This document shows, in pieces, positions 51,998-61,746 of a stretch of DNA of 64,000 nt. Under the pieces are notes generated by a model, which saw nothing but the letters and a program-made list of their open reading frames with translations, searched no databases and was not told where the DNA came from. Each line of letters begins with the position of its first letter. Position 1 is the stretch's first letter. The stretch comes from JAUUZQ01 sp964538375. Its GTDB lineage: Bacteria > Bacteroidota > Bacteroidia > Bacteroidales > GCA-2748055. The translations under genes were made by a program, and so were the position numbers. Location of the stretch: positions 1 to 64,000 of the forward strand of contig CAZIFQ010000004.1 of NCBI GenBank assembly GCA_964538375.1. Reading direction: 5' to 3'.

Positions 51998-52852
51998 TTA
52001 ATAAATTTCAAACTGATTGCGATTAACTCCCTCGTTATACACCTGGGATTCAAGGTTTTGGTAGAATTCTATCTTTCTTTTGTTCAGCAAGATACTCTTT
52101 ATATCTTCCTCGATAAGAACCATTGGGGTGGTTTCACCTTCAGTTTTATGTTCGCTGATATGAACAAAATAGTGGTAGAGTGAATCGGATGTTTCGATGT
52201 TATTATTATACCTCAGGAACCTGGTTGGTTGACTTATAGGTAATGGAATTCTCTCCTGTATGGCAGAGAAATATATCCATGTGTCATTAAAAGTGTCAAA
52301 TTTTTCAGCATAGTTGATGCAGTACTTCTCCAACTGATCAAGAGACTCAGCAGTACCTGACCTGGACCAGTTTCTTACATTTCCAATATTCGGTGCTGTA
52401 ATGGGAACCTTAACAAAGGTACTTTTCACAATATCCTTTGACAGGATAAAATTATTGATATTATTGTCGTAATACTCCAGTATCTCGTTCTCTGTTATTA
52501 AGGTATCCATTTTTTGAAGCAGCAGTTTCTGACGATATGAATAAATGAGTAGGGAGGATCTGTATTCTTCAATTTTCTTTTCAAAATCCTTTTGCTCATT
52601 CGACAGTGCAAGTTCAGCCCTGTTGAGCATCAGTTGTTGTCTTACCCAGGTTTCAATGTACCTTCTGGATATCACAATACTGTCTTCCTTAGTGGAACCT
52701 TCCGGAATGGCATCTATGAGATCAGACCTGTAAAGATATTGGTCAAGCGTCCGTGCCACTACCTGGTCAGCTTCTTCTTTCTTCAGAAGATTACAGGAGC
52801 TTATTTCCACAAGAATGATACAAATTAAAAAGAGTTTTGTGAGTTTTAACAT
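51998..52852 (-). CDS. SurA-N-terminal-like lipoprotein without parvulin domain
   Basis: A lipoprotein of 284 residues (signal ending EISSCN) from ATG 52852. The longer frame overlaps the upstream stop. The mature protein is helical, with QYLYRSDLIDAIPEGS and RQQLMLNRAELALSNEQKDF. It resembles the chaperone part of SurA/PpiC proteins but has no recognisable isomerase domain. It lies 1 bp after the big PPIase gene and 3 bp before the surA-like gene, so translational coupling is likely. It may be an accessory subunit that holds clients. Confidence 0.75.
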   Translation of the reverse strand: MLKLTKLFLICIILVEISSCNLLKKEEADQVVARTLDQYLYRSDLIDAIPEGSTKEDSIVISRRYIETWVRQQLMLNRAELALSNEQKDFEKKIEEYRSSLLIYSYRQKLLLQKMDTLITENEILEYYDNNINNFILSKDIVKSTFVKVPITAPNIGNVRNWSRSGTAESLDQLEKYCINYAEKFDTFNDTWIYFSAIQERIPLPISQPTRFLRYNNNIETSDSLYHYFVHISEHKTEGETTPMVLIEEDIKSILLNKRKIEFYQNLESQVYNEGVNRNQFEIY

Positions 52853-52853
52853 T

Positions 52854-54815
52854 TTATTGCTCAATCTTGGATAATAATTCTTTATTGACAATTACTTCAT
52901 ATTTGCTTTTCAGCTCTTCAAGCCAGAGTATTTCAAGGTGATCCTGGTAGTCAGAGGTAACCTGCCCCCGGGTTTCGTTGAGTTCTTTTGGAACGGGTTT
53001 GCTCTTCCCGGTAGCGATAACGAAATTATTTCTCCCGTTTTCCTTGGTTATTTCTCCTATGCCTGTTGATTTGCCAAGAGCATCAATGTGCTCATTCACA
53101 CCTTCTTCAACAATAAATGATGAAAGCGTAATGCAAGGGATAGTGTCAGAGCTGCAAAATTTTTGATTCAGCTTTTTCTCATTCCATTTGCCACTTGATA
53201 TTTTTGCAGCTTTACTTTTTACCTGCGATACATCTACTAAACTGTCACATGATACGATGATGGCATTCACTCTTTCTTTCCACATGTACTCTTTTTTGTG
53301 TTCTTTGTAAAATGCTTCTAAACCAAGTGTGTCTTCAACTGCGTGTGTCCAGACTTTTTGATCCATAAGATCAAAGAGAAGGATTCCATCATGGTATTCT
53401 TGCAGGATATGGCGGTATTCCGGAAATCTCTGTGGAAGTGTGGATTTTTCCGTTTCCAGCATATAATTTTCCATAAATTCACTGAACCGGCTGTCTATAA
53501 ATGTTTGAATTGGCATTTTTTGACTTCTTCTGTGCAGATCGATAATGTAATCTAAGAAGTCGCCTGTTGAAACCCGTCCATTTATTATTGTAAATAATTC
53601 TTTATTGTATTCCGATGCAGCAATATTCGGTGTCCAGTCTGCTTCAAACTTTGTTGAGTCGAAGAGTGAATAGATATGATCGTAATTCTCCTGGTTCAAT
53701 TGATAGTTATATGTGTCTTTCAGTTTTGCCAGGTACCTGTTTCGTTTGATTATGTCTCTTTCTCCTCTTAAAGCTTTGGATTGCAATGTTGATTCCATCT
53801 CTTCGTAAGAGCCGATTGGTTTCTTTTCGATGAGTTTAATAAGGTGCCATCCATAGTTTGATTTAAATGGTTCCGATAAATCCCCTGAATTTTTCAGACC
53901 GAATGCAACACGCTCATATTGGGGAAACATTTTTCCTGTTCCAAAAAATGGAAGTTCACCACCATTAAGCGCAGAGGGATTGTCGTCACTCATTCTTTTA
54001 GCCATATCTCCAAAATCGACACCGCTACGGATGCTGTCATATGCATTAAACATCTTTTCTTTGGCAGCTTTTACTTCGCCAGCATTATACTGTTCCGGTG
54101 ATCTGACAAAAATGTGAGCAATTTTAATCTGCCCGAATGCAGGACGCCTTTCGTGCAACTTCATAAGGTGATATCCGTAACGAGTTCTGATTGGCATAGA
54201 TATGTCTCCTGGATCAAGTTGATAGGCCGCAGATTCGAATTTATAGAGCATCATGAAAACGGTGAAGTAACCCAGGTCGCCTCCGTTAGTTTTTGCTGAT
54301 GGATCATCAGAAGTTGCTTTTGCTACTGTGGCAAAATCTTCACCTTCCATGATTCTCTCCCTGATTTCCATGATTTTTTTATAGGCAGCTAATGTATCCT
54401 CCGGAGAGGGATTATTGTTTAAGCTGATCAGGATATGGCTTGCATGCACGTCGAATAATGAGCGGGCATATGCTTCTCTCATCAATTCCTCTTTTGTGTC
54501 GTCGTCAGTCAGGTAAGGTTCTGCAAGTTGCTCCTTATATTTGTTGAATTCTTTCCGGAATGCATCTGTTGTATCCATTCCAAGATTTTCTGCCTCAGTT
54601 ACTTTTAATTTAAAATTGATAAATAATTCTAAATATTCCTCAGGTGTTTGTTGATTTATATTAAGACTATTGTTATTCTTTTTGTAAATTCTCTCAAATT
54701 CTTCAACGGTAACATCTTTTCCGGCAATTGTCATTAAAACTTCCTGACCAAATGTTGCTGTAGCGAAAACTGTTAAGGCTATTGCTATGAAGAGTGTTTT
54801 CAATCTTGAAATCAT
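52854..54815 (-). CDS. PpiC/SurA-type peptidyl-prolyl isomerase with two parvulin domains
   Basis: A periplasmic foldase of 653 residues. After the signal peptide (to about 23, TFGQ) come a chaperone-like region, two tandem parvulin domains (about 120-225, HASHILISLNNNPSPED and GDLGYFTVFMM; and 228-330, QIKIAHIFVRSPEQ and GGELPFFGTGKMFP), and a long C-terminal helical region of about 300 residues without assigned fold. Such proteins handle folding of outer-membrane or T9SS-exported proteins. It is the first gene of the SurA-like cluster, following guaB by 45 bp. Confidence 0.9.
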   Translation of the reverse strand: MISRLKTLFIAIALTVFATATFGQEVLMTIAGKDVTVEEFERIYKKNNNSLNINQQTPEEYLELFINFKLKVTEAENLGMDTTDAFRKEFNKYKEQLAEPYLTDDDTKEELMREAYARSLFDVHASHILISLNNNPSPEDTLAAYKKIMEIRERIMEGEDFATVAKATSDDPSAKTNGGDLGYFTVFMMLYKFESAAYQLDPGDISMPIRTRYGYHLMKLHERRPAFGQIKIAHIFVRSPEQYNAGEVKAAKEKMFNAYDSIRSGVDFGDMAKRMSDDNPSALNGGELPFFGTGKMFPQYERVAFGLKNSGDLSEPFKSNYGWHLIKLIEKKPIGSYEEMESTLQSKALRGERDIIKRNRYLAKLKDTYNYQLNQENYDHIYSLFDSTKFEADWTPNIAASEYNKELFTIINGRVSTGDFLDYIIDLHRRSQKMPIQTFIDSRFSEFMENYMLETEKSTLPQRFPEYRHILQEYHDGILLFDLMDQKVWTHAVEDTLGLEAFYKEHKKEYMWKERVNAIIVSCDSLVDVSQVKSKAAKISSGKWNEKKLNQKFCSSDTIPCITLSSFIVEEGVNEHIDALGKSTGIGEITKENGRNNFVIATGKSKPVPKELNETRGQVTSDYQDHLEILWLEELKSKYEVIVNKELLSKIEQ

Positions 54816-54860
54816 AAGTAAAAGTTTAATTTAAATAAAAACGATATATTCTAATGGTTA

Positions 54861-56330
54861 TTATCTGCTGTAGTTTGGAGCTTCACGGGTTATTGTAACA
54901 TCGTGTGGATGACTCTCGGTAACGCCAGCATTTGTTATTCTTACAAATTTGGCTTTTTGCAGGGAAGGAATATCTCCTGCACCACAATATCCCATACCGG
55001 CTCTGAGACCGCCAACCATCTGGTAAATAACCTCATTCAAAGAACCTTTGAACGGGACCCTGGCAGCAATTCCTTCAGGTACAAGTTTATTGATATCATC
55101 CTCAGCATCCTGGAAGTACCTGTCTTTTGACCCCAGTTGCATGGCCTCAATGGATCCCATTCCCCTGTATGATTTATATTTTCTTCCGTTATAAATAATC
55201 GTTTCTCCGGGTGATTCTTCCACTCCCGCTAATAAGGATCCGGCCATAATGGTGCTTGCCCCTGCTGCGAGGGCTTTTACAATATCTCCAGAATACCTGA
55301 TTCCACCGTCTGCTATTACAGGTACTCCAGCTGCTTGCGCAACCATTGCAACATCATAAATTGCAGTAAGCTGAGGTACCCCAACTCCTGTTACTACCCG
55401 TGTTGTGCAAATTGAACCAGGACCTATCCCAACCTTGATGGCATCAGCTCCAGCTTCAATTAATTTTTTTGCTGCGGCTGCAGTGGCAATATTACCAACT
55501 ACAACGTCAATATCCTTAAACTTCGATTTAATCAGTTTGCAGGTATCAATTACTCCTTTATGATGTCCGTGGGCCGTATCTATAACTACTGCATCAACTC
55601 CGGCATCATGAAGTATCTCCACATTCTTTAAAACATCGCCTGATGCACCAACGGCAGCAGCTACTCTTAGTCGCCCCCGAATGTCTTTGGCTGCATTTGG
55701 CCTGTCCTTTGATTTTGTAATATCCTTGTATGTGATAAGTCCAATTAGCTTATTATTTTCGTCAACAACCGGTAATTTTTCAATTTTATACTCCTGAAGT
55801 ATCTCAGCAGCTTCCGTAAGATCAGTATTGCGTTTAGTTGTTACAATGTTTTTACTAGTCATTACTTCACCAATTGGCCTGTCCATGGTCTTCTGAAAAC
55901 GAAGGTCGCGGTTGGTTACAATTCCTATGAGTGTGCCTTCTTTATCAATAACAGGGATGCCGCCAATCTTAAACTCCTTCATCAAGTCCAGGGCATTTTT
56001 AACTGTACCCTCTTTTCTGATTGTAATTGGCTCATGAATCATCACGCTTTCAGCCCTCTTCACTTTTCTTACTTCATTGGCTTGTTGATCAATAGGCATG
56101 TTTTTATGAATTACACCTATTCCTCCATCGCGGGCAATGGCAATAGCCATCTTTGCCTCCGTAACAGTATCCATAGCAGCTGAGACAATTGGAGTGTTTA
56201 CCATGATATTCTTCGAAAAGGAACTCTTGAGAGATACCTCCCTTGGAAGGACCTCTGAATATGCGGGAAGCATCAGGACATCATCGAATGTCAATCCCTC
56301 ATTTTCTATTTTATTCTCGACAAAGGACAT
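54861..56330 (-). CDS. guaB: IMP dehydrogenase
   Basis: The enzyme oxidises IMP to XMP with NAD+, the committed step of GTP synthesis. It is full length at 489 residues. The catalytic barrel starts EGLTFDDVLMLPAYSEVLP and is interrupted by two CBS domains (about 95-205). The catalytic Cys lies in GIGPGSICTTRVVTGVG and the flap in GSIEAMQLGSKDRYFQD. The tail with GAGDIPSLQKAKFVRITNAG is as usual. No guaA neighbour is seen. Confidence 0.98.
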   Translation of the reverse strand: MSFVENKIENEGLTFDDVLMLPAYSEVLPREVSLKSSFSKNIMVNTPIVSAAMDTVTEAKMAIAIARDGGIGVIHKNMPIDQQANEVRKVKRAESVMIHEPITIRKEGTVKNALDLMKEFKIGGIPVIDKEGTLIGIVTNRDLRFQKTMDRPIGEVMTSKNIVTTKRNTDLTEAAEILQEYKIEKLPVVDENNKLIGLITYKDITKSKDRPNAAKDIRGRLRVAAAVGASGDVLKNVEILHDAGVDAVVIDTAHGHHKGVIDTCKLIKSKFKDIDVVVGNIATAAAAKKLIEAGADAIKVGIGPGSICTTRVVTGVGVPQLTAIYDVAMVAQAAGVPVIADGGIRYSGDIVKALAAGASTIMAGSLLAGVEESPGETIIYNGRKYKSYRGMGSIEAMQLGSKDRYFQDAEDDINKLVPEGIAARVPFKGSLNEVIYQMVGGLRAGMGYCGAGDIPSLQKAKFVRITNAGVTESHPHDVTITREAPNYSR

Positions 56331-56361
56331 TTTGATTAATTTTGGTTAATTTTAAATGTGG

Positions 56362-56369
56362 CAAAAATA
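56362..56369 (-). promoter_or_regulatory. -10 element of guaB
   Basis: TATTTTTG on the minus strand matches TAnnTTTG exactly, 31 bp before the start codon. No good -35 TTTG stands at the usual distance. Confidence 0.45.
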
Positions 56370-56456
56370 CAAAAAAAACAGCAATATTTTGCGCATTTGG
56401 CAGGGGATTATAGTTTATTAACATCTTAATATTTATCAAGAGGAAATTAAATAATT

Positions 56457-58376
56457 ATGAGTATTTACAGTGAAGCATTAAAGCGTTATTGGGGATATTC
56501 TGCCTTCCGCTCTCTGCAGGAGGAAATTATTGAGTCTGTTGGTTCAGGGAAAGATACCCTTGCATTAATGCCCACAGGAGGTGGGAAATCCATTACTTTC
56601 CAGGTTCCTGCGATGGCGAAGGAGGGGATTTGTCTTGTAATTACGCCACTGATATCCCTGATGAAGGATCAGGTAGAAAATTTGAAAGCCAGGGAAATTA
56701 AGGCCCTTGCTATACATAGTGGGCTCTCGAAACATGAAATTAGTAATGCGCTGGATAATTGCATCTATGGGGATTTTAAATTTTTATATCTCTCACCGGA
56801 ACGATTAGCAACCGATCTGTTTCGAGCAAGGGTCAGCATGATGAATGTTAACCTGGTGGCTGTTGATGAAGCACATTGTATCTCACAATGGGGGTATGAT
56901 TTCCGACCATCATATATGCGTGTTTCAGAGCTGAGGGAGATTCTTCCTGATATACCAATATTGGCACTTACTGCAACTGCTACGCCGAAAGTGGCAGAGG
57001 ATATCATGCAAAAACTGGCTTTCCGGGAACCTAATCTTTTAAAGAAGAGCTTTGAAAGAAAAAACCTGGTGTATGTGGTTCGCAAGACGGAAGACAAACA
57101 AAAAGAGCTGATAAAAATTGCGTCTAAGGTAAACGGGACTGGAATAGTTTATGTGAGGAACAGGAAAAAGACCAGGGAGATAGCTGCCTTGTTAAATAAG
57201 GAGGGTATAAGTGCTGATTATTATCATGCTGGCTTAAAATTTGAAGATCGGGCCAGGAAGCAGGAAGAGTGGCAGCATGATAAAACAAGGATCGTTGTTT
57301 CAACCAATGCATTTGGAATGGGGATTGATAAACCTGATGTGAGATTCGTTGTGCACATGGATCTTCCGGATTCACCTGAAGCATATTTCCAGGAAGCGGG
57401 GAGGGCAGGAAGAGACGAAGAGAGAGCCTGGGCCATTATGTTGTTTAGCCCGTCAGATGAGCGAAGTGTTGAGCAGCGCATCAGTGTGAATTTCCCGGGA
57501 TTGGATGTAGTCAGGGATGTATATAAAGGGCTTTTTAATTATCTCCAGATTCCTGTGGGTAGCGGAAAGGGACAAACCTACGATTTCATCCTTGGCGAAT
57601 TTTTATCCATGTATAAATTTAATGCCCTTGTGGCAAGCTCAGCACTGAAAGTTCTGTCTCGTGAAGGTTACTTTGAAATCACCGAGGAGATCAACAATCC
57701 TTCAAGAGTGATTTTTATTGTTAAAAGGGATGATTTGTATAAATTTCAGGTGAAGAACAGCAAGTTCGATGGATTTATCAAGCTCCTGCTAAGATCATAC
57801 TCAGGGCTTTTTTCACAATATGTTCCCATCGATGAACATATTCTTGCGAAGCGATCCGGCTTGAATTTTGATCAGATTTATAAGTACCTGGTCTCTTTGT
57901 CAAGTTCAAAGATCATTAACTACATTCCAAAAAAGAAAAATCCGGTTATTCATATGCTGGAAGAGAGGTTGGAGGATAAGAATGTATATCTTTCGTCGAA
58001 ACAATACATCTTCAGAAAGGAAAAGTATATATCCAGAATCAGGGAGATGCTGGCTTATGTCAAGTCAGAAACAAAATGCCGCAGCCAGTTTCTTTTATCC
58101 TATTTTGGGGATACCGGGGCAGCACGATGCGGACAGTGTGATATATGTCTGGATAGGGATGATAAGCATGTGTCGAAAGAAAAATTTGAAGCCATTCAAA
58201 AAAGGATTGGGGAAATACTGTTGGAGCAGCCGCAAGAGTTAATTAAGCTCATCAGGTCTGTTGACTACGACGAAAAAGATGTCATAATTGTTATTGAACA
58301 CCTGTTGGAAAATGGAGTTATTGAGCGAAGAGATGACATGCAATTAACATGGAAAAAGCCAGGGTCTTTATTCTAA
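56457..58376 (+). CDS. recQ: ATP-dependent DNA helicase RecQ
   Basis: A 3'-5' helicase of 639 residues with LMPTGGGKSITFQVPA (Walker A), the DEAHC box in VAVDEAHCISQWGYDFRPSY, LALTATATPKV, and the motif VI region FQEAGRAGRDEERAW. A RecQ-C-terminal zinc module appears as CRSQFLLSYFGDTGAARCGQ and CDICLD. There is no full HRDC domain at the end, so the protein is shorter than E. coli RecQ-like forms with HRDC. It is divergent from guaB. Confidence 0.96.
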   Translation: MSIYSEALKRYWGYSAFRSLQEEIIESVGSGKDTLALMPTGGGKSITFQVPAMAKEGICLVITPLISLMKDQVENLKAREIKALAIHSGLSKHEISNALDNCIYGDFKFLYLSPERLATDLFRARVSMMNVNLVAVDEAHCISQWGYDFRPSYMRVSELREILPDIPILALTATATPKVAEDIMQKLAFREPNLLKKSFERKNLVYVVRKTEDKQKELIKIASKVNGTGIVYVRNRKKTREIAALLNKEGISADYYHAGLKFEDRARKQEEWQHDKTRIVVSTNAFGMGIDKPDVRFVVHMDLPDSPEAYFQEAGRAGRDEERAWAIMLFSPSDERSVEQRISVNFPGLDVVRDVYKGLFNYLQIPVGSGKGQTYDFILGEFLSMYKFNALVASSALKVLSREGYFEITEEINNPSRVIFIVKRDDLYKFQVKNSKFDGFIKLLLRSYSGLFSQYVPIDEHILAKRSGLNFDQIYKYLVSLSSSKIINYIPKKKNPVIHMLEERLEDKNVYLSSKQYIFRKEKYISRIREMLAYVKSETKCRSQFLLSYFGDTGAARCGQCDICLDRDDKHVSKEKFEAIQKRIGEILLEQPQELIKLIRSVDYDEKDVIIVIEHLLENGVIERRDDMQLTWKKPGSLF

Positions 58377-58400
58377 GGGAAGTTTTATTAATTTTGCAGC

Positions 58401-59045
58401 ATGGCAGAAAAAGAAGAAGTCAATAAAATTGGTGTATATGCTCCTGAAATACTCGAATTTGTCCGCCTGGCAAATGAGTATTGTAAGTGGCTGGAGGAAG
58501 CTGATCAAGAGAGCAGTATGAAGTTTATTGAGAATGCTGTAAAGATATTACCTGATATTTATCATAGGGTATTGCTATTTCAAGAAACTGAGCCGGTTTT
58601 GGAAGGAGGCAATGAAAAGTTTGTTACAGAACAGGATTGGTCAGAAATTTTTCAGAAAATACTTCATCAGCTTGGTCAGCACAATTCTTATTTGCGATTG
58701 GCTAATGACCAGGAGTTTGATCGTTCTGACCTCGTTACCCATACAATTTCAGAGGATTTATCAGATATTTACCAGGACCTGAAAGATTTTACAAGTCAGT
58801 TCAGACAAGGTGTTGAGGAGATAATGAATGATGCCGTATGGGAATTAATGTCGAATTTTGATCAGTACTGGGGTGTGAAATTGTTAAATTCATTGAAAGC
58901 ATTGCACAATTTGTATGTAAACAGGATTGATCCGCAACAGGATGCAGAAGGCGCGGCACCTGCAAGTGATGATGAGGATAATACACCAAGCTATGATAAT
59001 TCATTTTTTACCAGGATGCAGGATTCAAATGAGGAGGAGATTTAA
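58401..59045 (+). CDS. DUF5063 family protein
   Basis: An acidic helical protein of 214 residues. VNKIGVYAPEILEFVRLANE at the N-terminus, YLRLANDQEFDRSDLV in the middle and SQFRQGVEEIMNDAVWELM later are the pattern of DUF5063, a domain of unknown function common in Bacteroidota. Its gene overlaps the RNase D-like gene by one base (TAATG), and rlmI follows in the same way, so the three are translated together. This suggests a link with RNA metabolism. Confidence 0.85.
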   Translation: MAEKEEVNKIGVYAPEILEFVRLANEYCKWLEEADQESSMKFIENAVKILPDIYHRVLLFQETEPVLEGGNEKFVTEQDWSEIFQKILHQLGQHNSYLRLANDQEFDRSDLVTHTISEDLSDIYQDLKDFTSQFRQGVEEIMNDAVWELMSNFDQYWGVKLLNSLKALHNLYVNRIDPQQDAEGAAPASDDEDNTPSYDNSFFTRMQDSNEEEI

Positions 59046-59632
59046 TGTTTTTAAATGAGATAGGGAAAGAAGAGATCAACAAGCTTGACGTTCATCAGTT
59101 TGAAGGGAAGATCAATGTTGTTGATAACAAGAACGATTTTGACCGTGCGATGTCAGAATTAAGTAAGTATGATGTTCTTGGCTTTGATACAGAAACAAAG
59201 CCAGTATTTAAAAAAGGTGTGAAGCATAAAATTGCACTTATACAGATTTCGAATACCCATCAATCCTGGCTCTTTCGAATTAATATGATTGGCTTTCCAG
59301 GGCAGCTCAAGGCCCTTCTTGAGGACGAAAGCATTATGAAAATTGGTGCTGGATTGCCTGATGATATGCGAAAAATGAGAGAACTGGGTGAATTATATCC
59401 GGCCGGTTTTTTAGATCTTCAGAAATATGTAGAGGCCTTCAATATTGAGTCAAAGAGCTTGAAGAAAATCGTAGCCATTGTTATGGGTTATAAAATTTCA
59501 AAATCCCAACAAATGTCAAACTGGGAATCCCCGGAGTTAAGTGAGATGCAGCAGCGCTACGCTGCTACTGATGCCTGGGTTTGCCTGGAGGTGTATCATA
59601 AATTACGCAAATCAATCTCAAAATTAATATAA
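59045..59632 (+). CDS. 3'-5' exonuclease of the RNase D/DEDDy type
   Basis: A 195-residue exonuclease domain protein. ExoI is LGFDTETKPVF, ExoII lies in IGAGLPDDMRKMRELG, and ExoIII in RYAATDAWVCLEVYHKL, giving DEDDy residues Asp-Glu, Asp and Asp with Tyr. It is a minimal domain without HRDC repeats. It probably trims RNA 3' ends or structured RNA. Overlap by one base on both sides places it in an operon with DUF5063 and rlmI. Confidence 0.88.
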   Translation: MFLNEIGKEEINKLDVHQFEGKINVVDNKNDFDRAMSELSKYDVLGFDTETKPVFKKGVKHKIALIQISNTHQSWLFRINMIGFPGQLKALLEDESIMKIGAGLPDDMRKMRELGELYPAGFLDLQKYVEAFNIESKSLKKIVAIVMGYKISKSQQMSNWESPELSEMQQRYAATDAWVCLEVYHKLRKSISKLI

Positions 59633-60816
59633 TGGAATTGGCAAAAGTCATACTCAAGTCCGGTAAGGATATATCGTTGCGAAGAAAACATCCATGGGTG
59701 TTTTCCGGTGCCATTAAGAAAATTTTGGGACAACCTGCCGAGGGTGATCTTGTGCAAGTATTTGATAACAAGGAGGAGCAATTGGCAACAGGTCATTATC
59801 AGAATGGATCAATTGCCATCAGGGTGCTTTCTCTTGGAGAAGAAGTAATTGGAGATGATTTCTGGAAAAACAAAATTAACAATGCCTGGGCGCTGAGAAA
59901 TGAAGCCGGGCCTGCCAATAATGATGATACAAATGTCTTTCGGCTGGTGAATGCTGAAGGAGATGGCTTACCGGGATTGATTATCGATTATTATAATGGC
60001 ACTGCCGTAATTCAGATGCACTCGCTTGGTATGTATCGTCAGTTGGAGAATATTAAGTCAGCGTTATTGGAAATTGAAGGACTTAAAATTGATACCATTT
60101 ATCACAAGAGCAGTAATACACTGCCAAAACGTGATGGCATTGAGATCATAGATGAAGTCATTTATGGCGAAAGGGAAGAGGGACAGGTGACTGAATATGG
60201 GAATACATTTTCTGTGAACTGGCGAAGAGGACAGAAAACAGGGTTCTTTATTGATCAGCGAGAGAATAGGAAATTATTGGAGTATTATTCAAAAGGGAAA
60301 AATGTATTGAATATGTTCTGCTTTTCAGGTGGATTCAGTGTGTATGCGATCAGGGGAGGTGCAAAATTGGTGCACAGTGTAGACAGCTCAGTACATGCCA
60401 TAGACCTGACTCGTGAAAATGTTAAATCGAATTTCCCCGCTTGCAGTATCCATGAAGCATTTGCTACAGATGCTTTCGACTATTTGCAGGATATTGAGAA
60501 TAAGTATGACCTTATAATTCTTGATCCCCCCGCTTTTGCCAAGCATCATAATGTGCTAAACAATGCCCTGCAAGGATATAAGCGACTCAATCAGAAGGCT
60601 ATGGAGCAAATCAGGCCTGGAGGAATTCTATTTACCTTCAGCTGTTCTCAAGTGGTGAGCAAAGAGAATTTCAGGAAATCGGTTTTTGCAGCTGCTGCAA
60701 ACAGTGGCCGCAATGTTAAAATACTGCATCAATTAACCCAACCGGTCGATCATCCGGTAAGTATCTATCATCCTGAGGGAGAATACCTAAAAGGTTTAGT
60801 ATTGAAAGTAGACTAG
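59632..60816 (+). CDS. rlmI: 23S rRNA (cytosine-5) methyltransferase RlmI-like
   Basis: A class I rRNA methyltransferase of 394 residues. The N-terminal PUA domain (KVILKSGKDISLRRKHPWVF), an EEHD-like middle domain, and the SAM-binding core with VLNMFCFSGGFSVYAIRGGA are visible. The motif IV region LIILDPPAFAKHHNVL and the late FTFSCSQVVS are typical of RlmI (YccW). It should modify a cytosine of 23S rRNA, with SAM as donor. It is the third gene of the coupled operon. Confidence 0.92.
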   Translation: MELAKVILKSGKDISLRRKHPWVFSGAIKKILGQPAEGDLVQVFDNKEEQLATGHYQNGSIAIRVLSLGEEVIGDDFWKNKINNAWALRNEAGPANNDDTNVFRLVNAEGDGLPGLIIDYYNGTAVIQMHSLGMYRQLENIKSALLEIEGLKIDTIYHKSSNTLPKRDGIEIIDEVIYGEREEGQVTEYGNTFSVNWRRGQKTGFFIDQRENRKLLEYYSKGKNVLNMFCFSGGFSVYAIRGGAKLVHSVDSSVHAIDLTRENVKSNFPACSIHEAFATDAFDYLQDIENKYDLIILDPPAFAKHHNVLNNALQGYKRLNQKAMEQIRPGGILFTFSCSQVVSKENFRKSVFAAAANSGRNVKILHQLTQPVDHPVSIYHPEGEYLKGLVLKVD

Positions 60817-60819
60817 TAG

Positions 60820-60841
60820 AGACGCGCCATGTGGCGCGCCT
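60820..60841. repeat. GTAGAGACGCG-type palindrome after rlmI
   Basis: AGACGCGCC (60820-60828) and GGCGCGCCT (60833-60841) pair with one mismatch, 4 bp past the stop. The leading GTAGAGACGCG is shared with the element at 32295, but the palindrome arms differ. Confidence 0.6.
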
Positions 60842-61008
60842 ATCTGCATTATCAATTTTGCTGTTTGCAGCCGGTAGTCAACCACTTACCGATAATTCCC
60901 CGATTGTTGCTTTAGATTCGGTTCTATAAGCATTTGATTATTTATCTTGTTTTCTGTAACTAATTTCTAATAAGATCGTCATTATATTATAACTTAAATA
61001 CAGAAACT

Positions 61009-61728
61009 ATGAAACGAATTTTTTTATTTGCTGGCATACTTGCTACCATTTGTCTTCAATCTTGTGTCTTCGGTGATTGGAATAATGGAATAACAGGGAA
61101 TGGTGATGTAATTACCGAAACGCTTAATATCGATGGTTTTACAGGTGTTCATGCAAGCTCTGGAATTGATGTTGTGATTTCCCAGGGTGATTTCTACGTT
61201 GAGGTTGTAGCAGATGAAAATTTGCAGGAATACATTTCCGTTGAATTAAAAGGTGATATGCTTGTTATTGGTTCAGAAAGGAATATCTACAGGGCCGAGT
61301 CAAAAGTTGTGAATGTAACATTGCCGGAGTTGGATGAATTAAAAATCAGCAGTGCCGGTGATATGGATGCTGACACAGATTTTACCTGCGATGAGTTGAG
61401 CATCAGTATTAGCAGTGCTGGTGATTTAAAGATGGGTGTAACAGCAGAATCTGTCGATATTGACATCAGTTCAAGTGGTGACTGTGATATCTGGGGTAAG
61501 ACGGGTCGCTTAGATGCTTCCTTGAGCAGTGCCGGAGATTTAAACGCCTACGAGCTTGAATCTGATTATGCTAAGGTTAGAGTCTCAAGTGCAGGTGACG
61601 CAAAAGTATGGGCCATTGTTGAAATCGATATGGGAGCTTCCAGTGCAGGTAGTATTTACTATAAGGGAGATGCCATTGTGACACACAGCAGCACATCAAG
61701 TGCGGGAAGTATTTCGCATAAAAACTAA
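61009..61728 (+). CDS. GIN-domain (DUF2807) lipoprotein
   Basis: A lipoprotein of 239 residues; the signal ends ATICLQSCV. The mature part is a right-handed beta-helix-like GIN domain (DUF2807), shown by the opening GDVITETLNIDGFTGVHA and the strikingly regular ISSAGDMDAD, ISSAGDLKMG, LSSAGDLNAY and VSSAGDAKVW repeats, one per turn of the helix. Such proteins are surface or periplasmic and may take part in adhesion. It lies alone, before a strong terminator. Confidence 0.92.
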   Translation: MKRIFLFAGILATICLQSCVFGDWNNGITGNGDVITETLNIDGFTGVHASSGIDVVISQGDFYVEVVADENLQEYISVELKGDMLVIGSERNIYRAESKVVNVTLPELDELKISSAGDMDADTDFTCDELSISISSAGDLKMGVTAESVDIDISSSGDCDIWGKTGRLDASLSSAGDLNAYELESDYAKVRVSSAGDAKVWAIVEIDMGASSAGSIYYKGDAIVTHSSTSSAGSISHKN

Positions 61729-61746
61729 GTAAACTTATATATGTAA

